Shown: positions 32,900 through 40,313 of the stretch, piece after piece
Numbering within the stretch: the first letter of the stretch is position 1
Layout of the letters: the number at the start of each line of letters is the position of its first letter
Assembly (NCBI GenBank): GCA_964529715.1
Contig: CAZGXI010000031.1
Location: 1 to 58,263, forward strand
DNA: 58,263 nt
Source of the DNA: CAZGXI01 sp964529715
GTDB taxonomy: Bacteria > Chloroflexota > Anaerolineae > Aggregatilineales > Ch27
Direction: 5' to 3'
Notes under the pieces: generated by a model
Database searches by the model: none
The model's input: the letters and a program-made list of their open reading frames with translations, nothing else
What the model was told of the DNA's origin: nothing
Translations under genes and position numbers: made by a program

Positions 32900-33793
32900 C
32901 TAGCGCCGCAGGCGCGGATCGAGCGCGTCGCGCAGGCCGTCGCCCACGAAGTTAAAGGCCAGCACGATGGCCGAGATGATCGCGCCCGGCACAACCCACA
33001 TCCACCAGGCAGTGCGCAGCCAGGGCTGGGCCTCTTGCAGCATCTTGCCCAGGCTGGCGTGCGGCGGCGGGACTCCCCGTCCCAGAAAGCTCAGCGCCGA
33101 CTCGGTCAGGATGGCATAGGGCACAGACAGGGTCGCCGCAACGATGATGGGCGCCAGCGCATTCGGCAACAGGTGGCGCGTCACCAGCCGCCAGCCGGGC
33201 ACGCCGATACAGTTGGCCGCCACGACGAATTCCCGTTCCCGCAGCGATAGGAACTCCGCCCGCACCAGGCGGGCCACCGTCATCCAGTTCAGTGCGCCGA
33301 TGACGAAGATCAGCGCCAACAGCGTGCCTTCCAGAACACCCGAAATAATCAACAGCAGAAAAAACGATGGAATGGACAGAAACACATCCGTGATGCGCAT
33401 CAGCAGGTTATCCACCCAACCGCCGAAATAACCCGCCGCCGCGCCGAGCGTCACGCCGATAACCAGTTGGAACACCACCGCCACCACGCCGACGACCAGC
33501 GAAACGCGCACACCCACCATCGCACGGGAAAGGTAGTCACGGCCATAGTTATCCGTGCCGAAACTGTGCTCGTAGGTCGGCGGCTGGGGACGACCGCGCG
33601 CATACGCCGCGTCGATAGCGTTCGGGTCATAGGGAACCATCACATCGGCAAAGACGGTGATGATACTCAGGACGAGAAGCAGTGCGGCACTCATCAACGC
33701 CAGCCTGTGCCGCCGGAACTGCCGCCAGGCGTATTTCCACTGCGGCGTCGGCTCTGCCGTAAGGCTCACAGAAAGGGTCTGATCACTCATAGC
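32900..33793 (-). CDS. ABC transporter permease, DppC/OppC type
   Basis: A 297-residue permease. Marks are WKYAWRQFRRHRLALMSAAL at the N-terminus, HSFGTDNYGRDYLSRAM before the core, the EAA loop EFVVAANCIGVPGWRLVTRH and the end DGLRDALDPRLRR. ATG at 33793 overlaps the end of the DppB-type gene by 11 bases, so the two are translationally coupled. The longer frame from 33847 runs further into that gene. Confidence 0.87.
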   Translation of the reverse strand, partial: AMSDQTLSVSLTAEPTPQWKYAWRQFRRHRLALMSAALLLVLSIITVFADVMVPYDPNAIDAAYARGRPQPPTYEHSFGTDNYGRDYLSRAMVGVRVSLVVGVVAVVFQLVIGVTLGAAAGYFGGWVDNLLMRITDVFLSIPSFFLLLIISGVLEGTLLALIFVIGALNWMTVARLVRAEFLSLREREFVVAANCIGVPGWRLVTRHLLPNALAPIIVAATLSVPYAILTESALSFLGRGVPPPHASLGKMLQEAQPWLRTAWWMWVVPGAIISAIVLAFNFVGDGLRDALDPRLRR

Positions 33794-34751
33794 GGATTCG
33801 CGGGTCTGCCCAGGCATAAGCCACGTCGGCCAGCAGGTTGCCAACAATGATCAACACGGCGGAAAGCATGGTGACGGCCATGATGATCGGATAGTCGCGG
33901 CCATTGACCGCTTCTACACCCAACCGCCCCATGCCTGGCCAACCGAAAATCGTCTCAGTGATGAATGCTCCGGTTACGATGGAGGGCACCGCAAGCCCGA
34001 TAAGCGTCACCATCGGGATCATCGCGTTACGCAGCGCGTGCAGGCCGATCACGCGCCGCTCCCGCGCGCCTTTGGCCCGCGCCGTGCGGATGTAATCCTG
34101 CCCCAGCGTCTCCAGCAGCGCCGACCGCTGGTAGCGCGACCAACTCGCCATCTGTGCCAGGCTCAACACGACTGTGGGCAGGACCATATGGTGCACCACG
34201 TCCAGGATCGCCGCCGCACCTTCGTACTGCTCCCGCACGTCGTGCATCCCCACTGCCGGAAACCAATTCAACTGAATGGCAAAGACCTGCAACAACAGCA
34301 ACGCAAACCAGAACACCGGCAGAGAGATGCCCACCAGCGCCAGTGTACTGAGAATGTAATCGAGCAGGGTATAACGGTAGAGCGCCGACAGGATGCCAAT
34401 GGGTACGGCCACCAGAAAAGACAACAGCAACGAGGCGCCACCGAGCAGCAGGGTGTTCGGCAGGCGGTCGCCGATCTCCAGGGCCACCGGGCGGCGCGTG
34501 CGAAACGAGAAGCCCAGGTCGCCGCTCAGTGTCTTGCCCAGCCAGGCCAGATAGCGCACGTAGACGGGCTGATCTAGTCCTAGGCTGCGACGCACCTGTT
34601 CCAAGTATGCCGGATCGGTGCCTTTTTCCGGGTCAATATACATCTGCGAGGCGTCGCCCGGCGCGATCTCGACAATGGCGAACGTCAGGATCGAGACGGC
34701 AACCAGCAAGGGGATAGCCTGAATCAAGCGGCGGATGACATAGCGGGTCAT
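33783..34751 (-). CDS. ABC transporter permease, DppB/OppB type
   Basis: A 322-residue permease with six helices. TM1 is at residues 9-29, then MYIDPEKGTDPAYLEQVRRS in the outer loop, the EAA loop DYIRTARAKGARERRVIGLH and the end YAWADPRIRYE. It pairs with the DppC-type protein. No ATPase gene is linked. The OsmC gene is 36 bases upstream, so all four genes seem to form one operon. Confidence 0.87.
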   Translation of the reverse strand: MTRYVIRRLIQAIPLLVAVSILTFAIVEIAPGDASQMYIDPEKGTDPAYLEQVRRSLGLDQPVYVRYLAWLGKTLSGDLGFSFRTRRPVALEIGDRLPNTLLLGGASLLLSFLVAVPIGILSALYRYTLLDYILSTLALVGISLPVFWFALLLLQVFAIQLNWFPAVGMHDVREQYEGAAAILDVVHHMVLPTVVLSLAQMASWSRYQRSALLETLGQDYIRTARAKGARERRVIGLHALRNAMIPMVTLIGLAVPSIVTGAFITETIFGWPGMGRLGVEAVNGRDYPIIMAVTMLSAVLIIVGNLLADVAYAWADPRIRYE

Positions 34752-34787
34752 TGGCTCATCTGCCCGTGCGAAGGTGGCGCAACCCTT

Positions 34788-35195
34788 TCAGGATGACTGC
34801 TCGTCCGGCAAAACAACGGAAGTATGCACGTCGAATTCCGGTGGATTGAGCAGGTGCTTTTTAACGCCGCAGCTATTGGCTGCCCTGACCACTGCATCCC
34901 GGTACTTTTCGGGGAAATCGGGCGGCAACTGGATATCCAGTTCGATTTTTTCAAACCGGCCCGCATCCGCATTATAAAACATCCGCTGCCGGATGCGCAC
35001 GTTTTCCGTAGGAATGCCGCGCTCCTGGCAAAACCGCAGCACCCGGACGCCAGAGCACGTCCCGATGGACACCAGGAACAGATCAAAAGGCGACGGCTCT
35101 TCCCCACCCGTCTTGATCACGCGCCCATCCAGAATAGCGTCTACTGGCTCGTCTCCGCCGACGCCGGGGAAGACGATGTCCATTTCCATATCCAC
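34788..35195 (-). CDS. OsmC-family protein (peroxiredoxin-like)
   Basis: A 135-residue protein of the OsmC/Ohr fold. The two family cysteines are present, in SIGTCSGVRVL (near residue 47) and ANSCGVKKHL (near residue 108). OsmC/Ohr proteins reduce organic peroxides in the cytoplasm. The subgroup with a GTCSG-type first site includes YhfA-like proteins, whose substrates are not known. It is the first gene of the operon that goes on to a dipeptide-type importer, and is preceded by a promoter with a LacI-type half site (35239-35280). The reason for that grouping is not known. Confidence 0.8.
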   Translation of the reverse strand: MDMEMDIVFPGVGGDEPVDAILDGRVIKTGGEEPSPFDLFLVSIGTCSGVRVLRFCQERGIPTENVRIRQRMFYNADAGRFEKIELDIQLPPDFPEKYRDAVVRAANSCGVKKHLLNPPEFDVHTSVVLPDEQSS

Positions 35196-35238
35196 GTCGC
35201 ATATCCTTGAGGCATCAGAATCCGGCGATCACCGGATG

Positions 35239-35280
35239 TCGAATCGTTTTCATGATACCCGGCGTTGCCGACAAATACAA
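35239..35280 (-). promoter_or_regulatory. Promoter of the osmC/dpp-type operon with a LacI-type half-palindrome
   Basis: On the minus strand TTGTAT (35280-35275), 17 bases, TATCAT (35257-35252). Two bases on comes AAACGATTCGA (35249-35239), the same 11-mer as in the lacI operator at 29520-29530. The site would cover the transcription start. Confidence 0.5.
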
Positions 35281-35281
35281 C

Positions 35282-35312
35282 ATCCCCGGCGCAGCAGACG
35301 TACACCGGGGAT
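35282..35312 (-). terminator. Probable terminator of the ABC-2 exporter operon
   Basis: ATCCCCGG (35282-35289) pairs perfectly with CCGGGGAT (35305-35312). On the minus strand it is followed by GTTGTATTTGT, a weak T-rich tail. It lies between the exporter genes and the promoter of the osmC operon. Confidence 0.5.
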
Positions 35313-35344
35313 ATGACCCGATCAGGATTTGCCAGGACAGACCG

Positions 35345-36139
35345 TCAACTTGACGCGCTGGCGTACCGCCGCAGCCCGGCGCGGAATAGCGCCGACGCGC
35401 CCCAAAACAGGGCACAGGCCAGCAGCAGGCTGCCGACAAAAGTCTCCGGGCGCAGGTCGCCGGCGAGCGCCTCCGCCGGGACGGTGGTGATGAGTCCCAC
35501 CGGCACGATCCAGGTCAGGACCAGCCGCAGCCAGCCGGGATACAGCCCGACCGGGTAGCGAGCCATCTGAAAAATACCGCTGAAGACCCAGGTGAACAGA
35601 ATCCCCGGACTCCAGAAAATCAGGCCGGTAAAGACCAGCAGAATCGCGTACAGGATGACCATCGCCGCACCCAGCAGGACCAGAAAGGCGATCAGGCGGT
35701 CGGGCGTCAGGGTCACGCTGAGGCAGCCCGCCGCCACACCCAAGACGCCTAGACCCAGCAGCAGGTCAAACAGCGCGAACAGCCGCCAGCGCCGGAAGGT
35801 TGCCAGAAACTGGGTGTGTACCGGACGCAGCAGGGTGAAATCCAGGCGGCCACTCCACACGTCGCCGTCCAGCCCGGCCAGGGTATCCAGGCTGGGGCTG
35901 AGAAAGAGGTCGCGCAGCGCACCGACGGTCAGGTAGACGCCCAGCACCGCCAGGGTGGAGGAAAAGCTCCAGCCCTGCACGGTTTCGACCTGTCCGAACA
36001 GCACGACAACGCCCAGCACACCTGTACCGAAATTCAGCAGTGAGTGCAGCAGGCCGATCAGGAAATTAGCGCGGTAGGCGACTTCCTGCTGCGCCGAGGC
36101 CCGGATAAAGGTGCGGATCAAACGCAGATGACGCCGCAT
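35345..36139 (-). CDS. ABC-2 type exporter permease (COG3694/DUF990-like)
   Basis: A 264-residue membrane protein with about six helices. Marks include the N-terminal RLIRTFIRASAQQEVAYRAN, the GLDGDVWSGRLDFTLLRPVH segment after the second helix and the IPAEAL-like TTVPAEALAGD near the end. It matches the uncharacterised permease type that comes as a trio with a COG4586-like ATPase and a COG4587-like permease, as seen here. The substrate is unknown. Relatives are annotated as drug or lipid exporters without proof. It starts one base after the previous stop. Confidence 0.78.
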   Translation of the reverse strand: MRRHLRLIRTFIRASAQQEVAYRANFLIGLLHSLLNFGTGVLGVVVLFGQVETVQGWSFSSTLAVLGVYLTVGALRDLFLSPSLDTLAGLDGDVWSGRLDFTLLRPVHTQFLATFRRWRLFALFDLLLGLGVLGVAAGCLSVTLTPDRLIAFLVLLGAAMVILYAILLVFTGLIFWSPGILFTWVFSGIFQMARYPVGLYPGWLRLVLTWIVPVGLITTVPAEALAGDLRPETFVGSLLLACALFWGASALFRAGLRRYASASS

Positions 36140-36140
36140 T

Positions 36141-36932
36141 TCAACCTCCTACCGCCGTGTAGCGACGCAGTCCGCGCCGCCACAGCCACCGATACAGGAA
36201 CAGAGCCGCCGCCAGCCAGCCGATCTGGAGCGCGAAGCCCGCCAGCAGCCCTGCGCCAGCCACCTGCCCGGTCAGGATTTCCACCGGAAAGCCCACCATG
36301 TAGCGGAAAGGCAGCACGGTAGCGAGGGTCCGCAGCGCGTCCGGCAGCAGTGACAGCGGGGCGATCTGCCCGGCCAGCAGGAACACCAGCGCATCCTGCG
36401 CGGCCAGCAGCGCATCGGCGCGGGTGGCCCAAAACGCCAGCAGCGCCAGCCAGTAACCCCAGAAAAAACGCAGCGCCCAGGCAAAGATCAGCGCCGGGAC
36501 GAACGCCGCCACGTCGAGCAACCCGGCGTTGAGTTCGGGCTTCAGGAGCACCGCCAGCGCCGCCGTCACCGGCACAACGAAAGCCATGTATACGACTTTG
36601 CCCGCCACCTCGCTCGCCAGGGCGTGATACAGCGGCGACAACGGGTACAGCAGTTGGGAACTCAGGCTTCCCTCGCGGATGACATCCCCAACGACCCAGT
36701 TCGTCTGGGAATAGGTCAACTGGTTGACCAGGATCAGGATCAGGTAGTAGGCCACAAACTCGCCCCGCGTCAGCCCACCGACCGTCTGCCCGCCTGCCGC
36801 CGTTGACCAGACGAACAGGTAGACCAGCGGCGGGATCATCCAGCCGAAGGCCAACAGGAAAAAGAAGCTGCGATACTGCATCCACGACGCCCACGTGCGC
36901 CGGATCAGCGCCCAGCCGCCCCGGTAGTTCAT
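36141..36932 (-). CDS. ABC-2 type exporter permease (COG4587-like)
   Basis: A 263-residue membrane protein with about six helices, second permease of the exporter trio. It has SWMQYRSFFFLLAFGWMIPP at TM1, GEFVAYYLILILVNQLTYSQ with WVVGDVIREGSLSSQLLYPL, and LPFRYMVGFPVEILTGQV. Its ATG overlaps the stop of the ATPase gene (ATGA), so production of the pair is coupled. Confidence 0.78.
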   Translation of the reverse strand: MNYRGGWALIRRTWASWMQYRSFFFLLAFGWMIPPLVYLFVWSTAAGGQTVGGLTRGEFVAYYLILILVNQLTYSQTNWVVGDVIREGSLSSQLLYPLSPLYHALASEVAGKVVYMAFVVPVTAALAVLLKPELNAGLLDVAAFVPALIFAWALRFFWGYWLALLAFWATRADALLAAQDALVFLLAGQIAPLSLLPDALRTLATVLPFRYMVGFPVEILTGQVAGAGLLAGFALQIGWLAAALFLYRWLWRRGLRRYTAVGG

Positions 36933-37927
36933 ACGCTGCCCTCCCGATAGACCTGGTCGATCACGGCTTCAATCGGCGGGTCCTCGACGGCCAGATCGAC
37001 GACCGGCAGTGTGTCCAGCAGGCGAGAGGTGACGGCAGGGGTATCGCTCCGCCCTACGCGCAACACCAGCCGCCCGTTTTCCTGCTCGATCACGTCCACT
37101 CCGGCAGGCAGTGCGTGATCGTGACGACCGTTGTTCTCGTCGTGGTTGAGAGTCAGGCGGATCAGCTTGAACGGAGCCAGCCGCTCGACCAGCCCGCCCA
37201 GGGGGCCGTCGTACAGCAGGCCGCCCTGATGGATCAGGATCACGCGCGGGCACAGTTCCGACACGTCGGCCATGTAGTGGCTGGTCAGGATGACCGTTGC
37301 CCCGGTGCGTCGGTTGTATTCCTGCACGAAGCGCCGCAATCGCCGCTGCGTCGAAACGTCCAGTCCCAGCGTCGGTTCGTCAAGGAACAGGACCGCCGGG
37401 CGGTGCAGCAGCGCCGCGACCATCTCACATTTCATCCGCTCCCCCAAGGAGAGGTTGCGCACGGGCCGGGTGAGCAGGTCGGCCATGTCCAGCAGTTCGA
37501 CCAGCTCATCCAGCGTGCGCTTGAAGTCACCCGGCGACACGCCGTAGATTTCGCCCAGCACACAGAAGGTATCCAGCGGCGGGATGTCCCACATCATCTG
37601 GCTTTTGTTGCCCATCACCATGCTGATCCGCCGCAGATAATCGTGGCTGCGCTGCCAGGGCACAAAGCCCGCCACATGCGCCTCGCCCTCGGTAGGATGC
37701 AGCAGACCGGAAAGCATCTTGAGCGTGGTGGTTTTGCCCGCGCCGTTGGGGCCGATGAAACCCACCACCTCGCCTACCTCCACCGTGAAGCTCACCCGGT
37801 GCACGGCTTCGACATCACGGTAGGAGCGCCGCACCAGGCTTTTGAGCGACGCTGCCAGCCCCGGCTGGCGTTCGGGAACGCGGTACGTCTTGGAAAGATT
37901 CTGGACAATGATGATTGGTTGGCTCAT
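36929..37927 (-). CDS. ABC exporter ATP-binding protein (COG4586-like)
   Basis: A 332-residue cytoplasmic ATPase that powers the two ABC-2 permeases. Walker A is GPNGAGKTTTLK (about residues 60-71), the signature is LSLGERMKCEMVAALLH, and Walker B is AVLFLDEPTLGLDVSTQRRL with the switch His in ILTSHYM. The N-terminus IIVQNLSKTYRVPERQPG and SLVRRSYRDVEAVHRVSF is typical of this ATPase class. It is first in its operon and is preceded 36 bases upstream by a -10 box and a MerR-type dyad, so a MerR regulator probably switches it on. Confidence 0.87.
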   Translation of the reverse strand: MSQPIIIVQNLSKTYRVPERQPGLAASLKSLVRRSYRDVEAVHRVSFTVEVGEVVGFIGPNGAGKTTTLKMLSGLLHPTEGEAHVAGFVPWQRSHDYLRRISMVMGNKSQMMWDIPPLDTFCVLGEIYGVSPGDFKRTLDELVELLDMADLLTRPVRNLSLGERMKCEMVAALLHRPAVLFLDEPTLGLDVSTQRRLRRFVQEYNRRTGATVILTSHYMADVSELCPRVILIHQGGLLYDGPLGGLVERLAPFKLIRLTLNHDENNGRHDHALPAGVDVIEQENGRLVLRVGRSDTPAVTSRLLDTLPVVDLAVEDPPIEAVIDQVYREGSV

Positions 37928-37962
37928 CCTGCTCCCTCGCTGCGATTACCGAATCCACGTTC

Positions 37963-37994
37963 ATCATACAACCCTGGTGTGCAAGTGGAGAGTT
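37963..37994 (-). promoter_or_regulatory. MerR-type operator/promoter of the ABC-2 exporter operon (copy A)
   Basis: On the minus strand an imperfect dyad AACTCT-N13-AGGGTT (37994-37970) is followed one base later by TATGAT (37968-37963). There is no -35 like TTGACA at 17 bases, and the dyad fills the spacer and -35 region, as in MerR-activated promoters. Copy B at 39442-39473 shares a 21-base core with it. Confidence 0.65.
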
Positions 37995-38038
37995 GTCTGA
38001 CTGCAAGATATTTCTTTATCACGTCGTCTACATTCTAC

Positions 38039-38067
38039 TTGACTGGATAGAATTTTTGTTCTATTAT
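38039..38067 (+). promoter_or_regulatory. Promoter of the GyrI-like gene with a LexA-like dyad in the spacer
   Basis: TTGACT (38039-38044), 17 bases, TATTAT (38062-38067). The spacer holds ATAGAA-TTTTTG-TTCTAT (38047-38064), an ATAGAA-N6-TTCTAT dyad also found at the mre11 promoter (47577-47598). Confidence 0.6.
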
Positions 38068-38107
38068 TATATTGCAAGGGTAAGGTTATCTATTAGGGAG
38101 AAATAGC

Positions 38108-38572
38108 ATGAGTCTTGAAGTGCAGATACAAAATATTCCATCGCAACCCACTGCTGTCGTCGTGGTTAAAACTACTCAGACAAAAATCGGAGAGGACCTC
38201 GGCAAAGCCTATCAATCCGTCTTCGAGCACCTGCAAAAGATCGGCGTCCAACCCGCCGGGCCACCCTTCTGCTGGTATCGGGACGTCGGCGGCGACGAAT
38301 GGCTGATCGAGGCCGGCGCGCCGATCAACGGCCCACTGCCGCAAGAAGGCGAAGTAAAGTCGAGCACCCTGCCCAGCGGCAAGGTCGCCATGGCATGGCA
38401 TATCGGCTCCTATGCCACCTTGAGCGAAACCTGGACGGCTCTGGAGACGTGGTTGAAAGAGAACCACATCAAAACCAGAGACGGGGTCTGGGAAATCTAC
38501 TGGACCGACCCCGAAACACAACCAGACTCCGCAAAGTGGAAGACGCAGCTTTTGCGGCCTGTTGAAAATTAA
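38108..38572 (+). CDS. Stand-alone GyrI-like small-molecule-binding protein
   Basis: A 154-residue cytoplasmic protein of the GyrI-like (effector-binding) fold, the same fold as the ligand domains of BmrR and Rob. Marks are IPSQPTAVVVVKTTQTKIGE, then LPSGKVAMAWHIGSYATLSE and TWTALETWLKENHIK near the end, with a conserved acidic residue after WEIYW. It has no DNA-binding part. AGGGAG lies seven bases before ATG 38108. It is divergent from the ABC-2 exporter and convergent with a reductase, in a cluster with a double-MerR regulator that lacks a ligand domain. It may therefore bind and sense the exported compound. That link is inferred. Confidence 0.75.
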   Translation: MSLEVQIQNIPSQPTAVVVVKTTQTKIGEDLGKAYQSVFEHLQKIGVQPAGPPFCWYRDVGGDEWLIEAGAPINGPLPQEGEVKSSTLPSGKVAMAWHIGSYATLSETWTALETWLKENHIKTRDGVWEIYWTDPETQPDSAKWKTQLLRPVEN

Positions 38573-38599
38573 GGGGCAATTTTCGGCAAAACAACACAG

Positions 38600-38626
38600 C
38601 AGCGGCGGATGTCCAATCCGCCGCTG
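38600..38626. terminator. Bidirectional terminator between the GyrI-like and reductase genes
   Basis: CAGCGGCGGAT (38600-38610) pairs perfectly with ATCCGCCGCTG (38616-38626) around GTCCA. On the minus strand it is followed by CTGTGTTGTTTT, a U-rich tail. Confidence 0.7.
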
Positions 38627-38637
38627 GCGATTCGCGG

Positions 38638-39405
38638 TTAGTGACTGTTCGGCAGCACGCGGTAGTGCAGCCACACACATCCGTTCGGGCGCTGTCGAAC
38701 GGCGAGCAGTTCCAGCCGCGTCGGCCACTCGTCCAGCTTCAGGTCCGGCGAATTAAACAGCGACGGCGTGTCGAAACCGCCGATGACCGCCGGGAAGAAC
38801 TCGATCTCGATCTCATCGACCAGTCCGGCGCGCAGCAGCGCCCCGTTAAACCTGCCGCCTGCCGTTGAGACGACGGAAGTTACGCCGAATACACATTGCA
38901 GTTTTTCCAGCGCGGCAGACAGATCGACCCGCTGCTCACCTGCCACCAGATAAGGGATGTTTTCGCGCTGGAGATAGGCCAGATATTCCGGCGGCGTACA
39001 GCGGGCGGCGAGAATCAGCATGTACCACCCGGCCCACTCGTCGCCGGGATATTCCTTGTACAGCCAGCGCCCCCGCCCCCGGCTGTCCACCACCGTGAAC
39101 CAGCCCCGGTGGCCGGGCCGGTTGACGATGGCTTCCGGCAGGAAATCCTGATACAAGGATGTGGGATCGCCCTCGACCGGCGGCAGGGGATCAGGAACCA
39201 TCCCTTCCAGCATGAACGACCCGCTGCCTTCCAGGATGACCTGCGGCTGATAGGCGGCCTTCACCTGGGCGTAGAAATCTCCATCCGACGATCCCATCAT
39301 CGCCGACCAACGCTCGTCGCCATACAGCAGCAACGTATCGGGCGACAGCGTCAGGCGACCATCGAGCGAAGCCGACTGGCAAACCACGACTTTAGGCCGG
39401 TTCAT
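38638..39405 (-). CDS. RibD C-terminal/dihydrofolate-reductase-like reductase
   Basis: A 255-residue protein with the RibD-C/DHFR fold that uses NADPH. Seen are the opening RPKVVVCQSASLDGRLTLSP, the GVTSVVSTAGGRFNGALLRA segment before the C-terminal strand, and LVDEIEIEFFPAVIGGFDTP. This group contains riboflavin reductases and many unassigned enzymes. No other riboflavin genes are near. ATG at 39405 follows GAGGAGGG. The longer frame from 39489 would overlap the promoter. A MerR-type dyad lies upstream (39442-39473) and the MerR gene just beyond, so it probably belongs to that regulon. The substrate is unknown. Confidence 0.78.
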   Translation of the reverse strand: MNRPKVVVCQSASLDGRLTLSPDTLLLYGDERWSAMMGSSDGDFYAQVKAAYQPQVILEGSGSFMLEGMVPDPLPPVEGDPTSLYQDFLPEAIVNRPGHRGWFTVVDSRGRGRWLYKEYPGDEWAGWYMLILAARCTPPEYLAYLQRENIPYLVAGEQRVDLSAALEKLQCVFGVTSVVSTAGGRFNGALLRAGLVDEIEIEFFPAVIGGFDTPSLFNSPDLKLDEWPTRLELLAVRQRPNGCVWLHYRVLPNSH

Positions 39406-39441
39406 CAATACCCTCCTCAACCTGCGCACGGATACACCACG

Positions 39442-39473
39442 ATCATATAACCCTGGTGTGCAAGTGGAGGGTT
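39442..39473 (-). promoter_or_regulatory. MerR-type operator/promoter of the reductase gene (copy B)
   Basis: On the minus strand a perfect dyad AACCCT-N13-AGGGTT (39473-39449) is followed one base later by TATGAT (39447-39442). The core is the same as copy A at 37963-37994. The MerR gene ends at 39518, just upstream. Confidence 0.7.
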
Positions 39474-39517
39474 TGGTACAAGGGAGCAAAAGATAGGCCG
39501 GCTAAGGGGATCGAAAA

Positions 39518-40285
39518 TCAACGAGTCCGCCGCCGCGCGTGGGGCTGTCTGGCGATCATGGCCTCAAGTTGCGCGATCACTTTCAGCCCACGCTGCTCGC
39601 CCGCTGCCAGCGTGGAGAGCCAGCGGTCGGCGGCAGAATATACATCTTCGTCCGGGCGCGGCGTGTCCAGGGTTTGGCGAAGGTTCTGCCTGTGCCCCTG
39701 GTCGAACTGGATCAGCATCCGCAGGATCGCCATCGTGCTGTACCCGGCCAGGCGCAGCATCCGGATCACGCGCACACGCCCGATCTCCTCCGGCCCGTAC
39801 AGGCGATAGCCGCTGTGCGGGTCGCGCGGAACATCGAGCAGGCCGTTGCGCTCCCAGTTGCGCAGCATATCGTGGGTGATTCCCAGCCGCTTCGCCAGCT
39901 CCCCAATTCGCAGCGGCCCGGCGGCCCGTTCGATGATTCTGCCCTGCGCCCAGGATTCCAGAAATTCGACGGCAGCCTCCGCCTGGGCGCGCTCCGAACG
40001 AACCTGTGCCAGGTAGGCATATGCCTGTTCCAGTGCGCCGCCGAGGTCGCCCGTTGCCGCTGTCCGCACCAGATCGTTCAGCAACGCCTTACACGGGCAC
40101 ATCCCGTGCATTGCAATCCAGGCCAGCCGCATCTGGTCCAGGTGAGCCTCGGTGTATAAGCGGTAGCCGCTGGGGCTGCGCGGAATCGATGGCAAAAAGC
40201 CCCAGGTCTCATAGAGCCGGACGGTGTTCGGGTGCGCGCCGACGGCCCTGGCAATGTCCGAAGTGCGCAGGTAAGAAGGTGGCAT
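39518..40285 (-). CDS. Regulator with two tandem MerR DNA-binding domains
   Basis: A 255-residue transcription regulator. MerR domain 1 spans about residues 6-72 (RTSDIARAVGAHPNTVRLYE, then RSPSGYRLYTEAHLDQMRLA). Domain 2 spans about 124-193 (LRIGELAKRLGITHDMLRNW, then DPHSGYRLYGPEEIGRVRVI). Each keeps the Arg/Trp-x-Tyr/Glu wing pattern SGYRLY. Only about 50 mostly helical residues follow, with no ligand-binding domain. Most MerR proteins have one such domain and act as dimers, so this one could bind a dyad as a monomer or join two sites. Two matching dyads lie nearby, upstream of the exporter trio and the reductase. A small hairpin (40288-40304) holds the ribosome-binding site. The gene starts 29 bases after herA. 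Confidence 0.82.
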   Translation of the reverse strand: MPPSYLRTSDIARAVGAHPNTVRLYETWGFLPSIPRSPSGYRLYTEAHLDQMRLAWIAMHGMCPCKALLNDLVRTAATGDLGGALEQAYAYLAQVRSERAQAEAAVEFLESWAQGRIIERAAGPLRIGELAKRLGITHDMLRNWERNGLLDVPRDPHSGYRLYGPEEIGRVRVIRMLRLAGYSTMAILRMLIQFDQGHRQNLRQTLDTPRPDEDVYSAADRWLSTLAAGEQRGLKVIAQLEAMIARQPHARRRTR

Positions 40286-40287
40286 GG

Positions 40288-40304
40288 ACAGGAGCGTATC
40301 CTGT
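40288..40304 (-). promoter_or_regulatory. Hairpin over the ribosome-binding site of the MerR gene
   Basis: ACAGGA-TACGC-TCCTGT on the minus strand pairs the AGGA ribosome-binding site with bases just before the ATG at 40285. It may dampen translation when read through from herA. Confidence 0.35.
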
Positions 40305-40313
40305 TACGCTGAT

